From Actinosynnema sp. ALI-1.44 (GTDB lineage: Bacteria; Actinomycetota; Actinomycetes; Mycobacteriales; Pseudonocardiaceae): DNA of 64,000 nt. Positions 63,343 through 64,000 of this stretch are shown in pieces. Both the position numbers and the translations under genes were made by a program. Numbering within the stretch: position 1 is the stretch's first letter; every line of letters starts with the position of its first letter. The notes under the pieces were generated by a model, which searched no databases, was not told where the DNA came from, and saw only the letters and a list, made by a program, of their open reading frames with translations. Location: contig NZ_MTQO01000052.1 in NCBI RefSeq assembly GCF_001984155.1, positions 248,001 to 312,000 on the forward strand, given 5' to 3'.

Positions 63343-63401
63343 TGGTCCGAGTCATCGTGCTCGTGATTGTGCTGGCATTCCTGTTAGGAGCTTTGGTGTG
63401 A
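63342..63401 (+). CDS. 19-residue hydrophobic membrane micropeptide
   Basis: ATG 63342 shares its A with the preceding TGA. The product MVRVIVLVIVLAFLLGALV is one transmembrane helix with a positively charged start. Its TGA overlaps the GTG of the next gene (GTGA). Coupling at both ends and a clean helix argue for translation; an alternative is that it only carries ribosomes to the asparaginase-like start. Confidence 0.5.
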   Translation: MVRVIVLVIVLAFLLGALV

Positions 63402-64000
63402 GGCGTGTGCTGCTGATCACGACTGGCGACATGATGGCGTACTTGAGCGACCCGCCTGGTGTCGCGACAGGTGCACAGCTGGTGCGAGGTGTCGCCGATG
63501 TGCCGGGCGCGGAGGTCACGGTCGAGGACGTGATGGCCGAACCCAGCTGGGACACGTCACCCGCCACGATGCTGGCCATCGCCCGCCGAGCTCGGTCGGC
63601 GCTGACCGAGGGTTTCAACGGTGTGGTGGTCACGCACGGCGTCGACACGTTGGAGGAGACCGCATTTCTCACCGAACTCGTCGTCGGTCAGGTGCGTGGC
63701 GCCGTCGTGTTCACGGGCGCGACAGCGTGCTTCGACGAACCCGGCAGCGACGGCCCCGGCAATCTGGGCAACGCGATCACCGCCGCCGCTGATCCGAGCG
63801 TGGACAGCACGGTCGTGTGTTTCGGGGGCGAGCTCCATGCCGCGAGATGGGCGCGATTAACGACCGCGACGGCGTTCGAGTCGAGTCCGGTTCTCGGTTA
63901 CGTCAGCCGCGGTGAGGGTGTCCGCACTGTCGCCGCTCCCCCGCGTCGCACGCCGGACATCGACGGTGTGCCGGAAACCGACGTGGCGCTGATCAAGGCA
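63398..64000 (+). CDS. Asparaginase-like protein with altered active site (3' end outside window)
   Basis: 201 codons from GTG 63398 (TAGGAG eight bases upstream) to the window end. The fold and spacing are those of L-asparaginase: LLITTGDMMAYLS, VVVTHGVDTLEETAFLTELV, GAVVFTGATACFDEPGSDGP, NLGNAITAA. In active enzymes the first motif is TGGT and the second THGTDT. Here they are TGDM and THGVDT, so both catalytic threonines are missing while the Asp of the second motif is kept. It may be inactive or have another function. Confidence 0.8.
   Translation, partial: MRRVLLITTGDMMAYLSDPPGVATGAQLVRGVADVPGAEVTVEDVMAEPSWDTSPATMLAIARRARSALTEGFNGVVVTHGVDTLEETAFLTELVVGQVRGAVVFTGATACFDEPGSDGPGNLGNAITAAADPSVDSTVVCFGGELHAARWARLTTATAFESSPVLGYVSRGEGVRTVAAPPRRTPDIDGVPETDVALIKA

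Overview
The window is high-GC actinobacterial DNA, most likely from the Pseudonocardiales (Kibdelosporangium, Amycolatopsis or Lentzea-like). The evidence is GC-rich codon use, many GTG and TTG starts, an orphan ESX-associated EspG protein, an F420-type (Ddn-like) reductase, an MptB mannosyltransferase, an actinobacterial PucR-pruBA unit, a SufR-SufBDC-Rieske-SufS-SufU-SufT operon and a zwf-opcA pair. The genus is inference. No rRNA, tRNA or CRISPR array was seen.

Layout. 1-9.9 kb: the 5' part of a secreted DUF11-type repeat protein, a DUF4239 membrane protein, a His-rich Tat-exported PHP hydrolase, the proline catabolic pair pruB-pruA with its divergent regulator pruC, and a flavin monooxygenase. 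10-17.7 kb: a GntR/TetR hybrid regulator beside a perfect palindrome, EspG, a serine hydrolase, a stress protein, an alpha/beta hydrolase, and a TetR / P450 / ferredoxin reductase cluster. That cluster ends in a 160-bp MITE-like inverted repeat. 18-21.5 kb: a 41-codon acidic small ORF, a fused E1 alpha-beta 2-oxoacid dehydrogenase and an orphan solute-binding lipoprotein. 21.7-28.8 kb: the suf operon, with mug attached at its 3' end.

28.9-37.5 kb looks like an accessory insertion between sufR and mptB, which are neighbours in Mycobacterium tuberculosis (Rv1460/Rv1459c). It holds a very large NACHT-HEAT NTPase gene broken by one in-frame TGA and two frameshifts, with a RHIM-like amyloid motif at its N terminus. 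It also holds a GNAT/ATP-grasp fusion, an ANL C-terminal domain fused to membrane helices and lacking the catalytic Lys, and a nucleoside-phosphorylase-like protein. Two of these genes start from almost identical 37-bp promoter/leader blocks, so the island may work as one regulated unit. This is the best candidate for an undescribed system, probably defence-like and now apparently decayed.

37.5-59 kb returns to the conserved order: mptB, ABC exporter, ctaA, desaturase, qor, ctaB, tkt-tal-pgi-zwf-opcA. Within it lie an HD protein, a cupin/membrane-protein pair, an FKBP lipoprotein, an F420-type reductase, a polysaccharide deacetylase and a sugar dehydrogenase. ctaA and ctaB supply heme A. tkt to opcA form one translationally coupled operon of the pentose phosphate pathway. 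59-64 kb: two paralogous small membrane proteins, a HAIR-controlled lon gene carrying a one-base frameshift, a ribbon-helix-helix/Clp-N protein, a 19-residue membrane micropeptide, and an asparaginase-like protein cut off by the window end.
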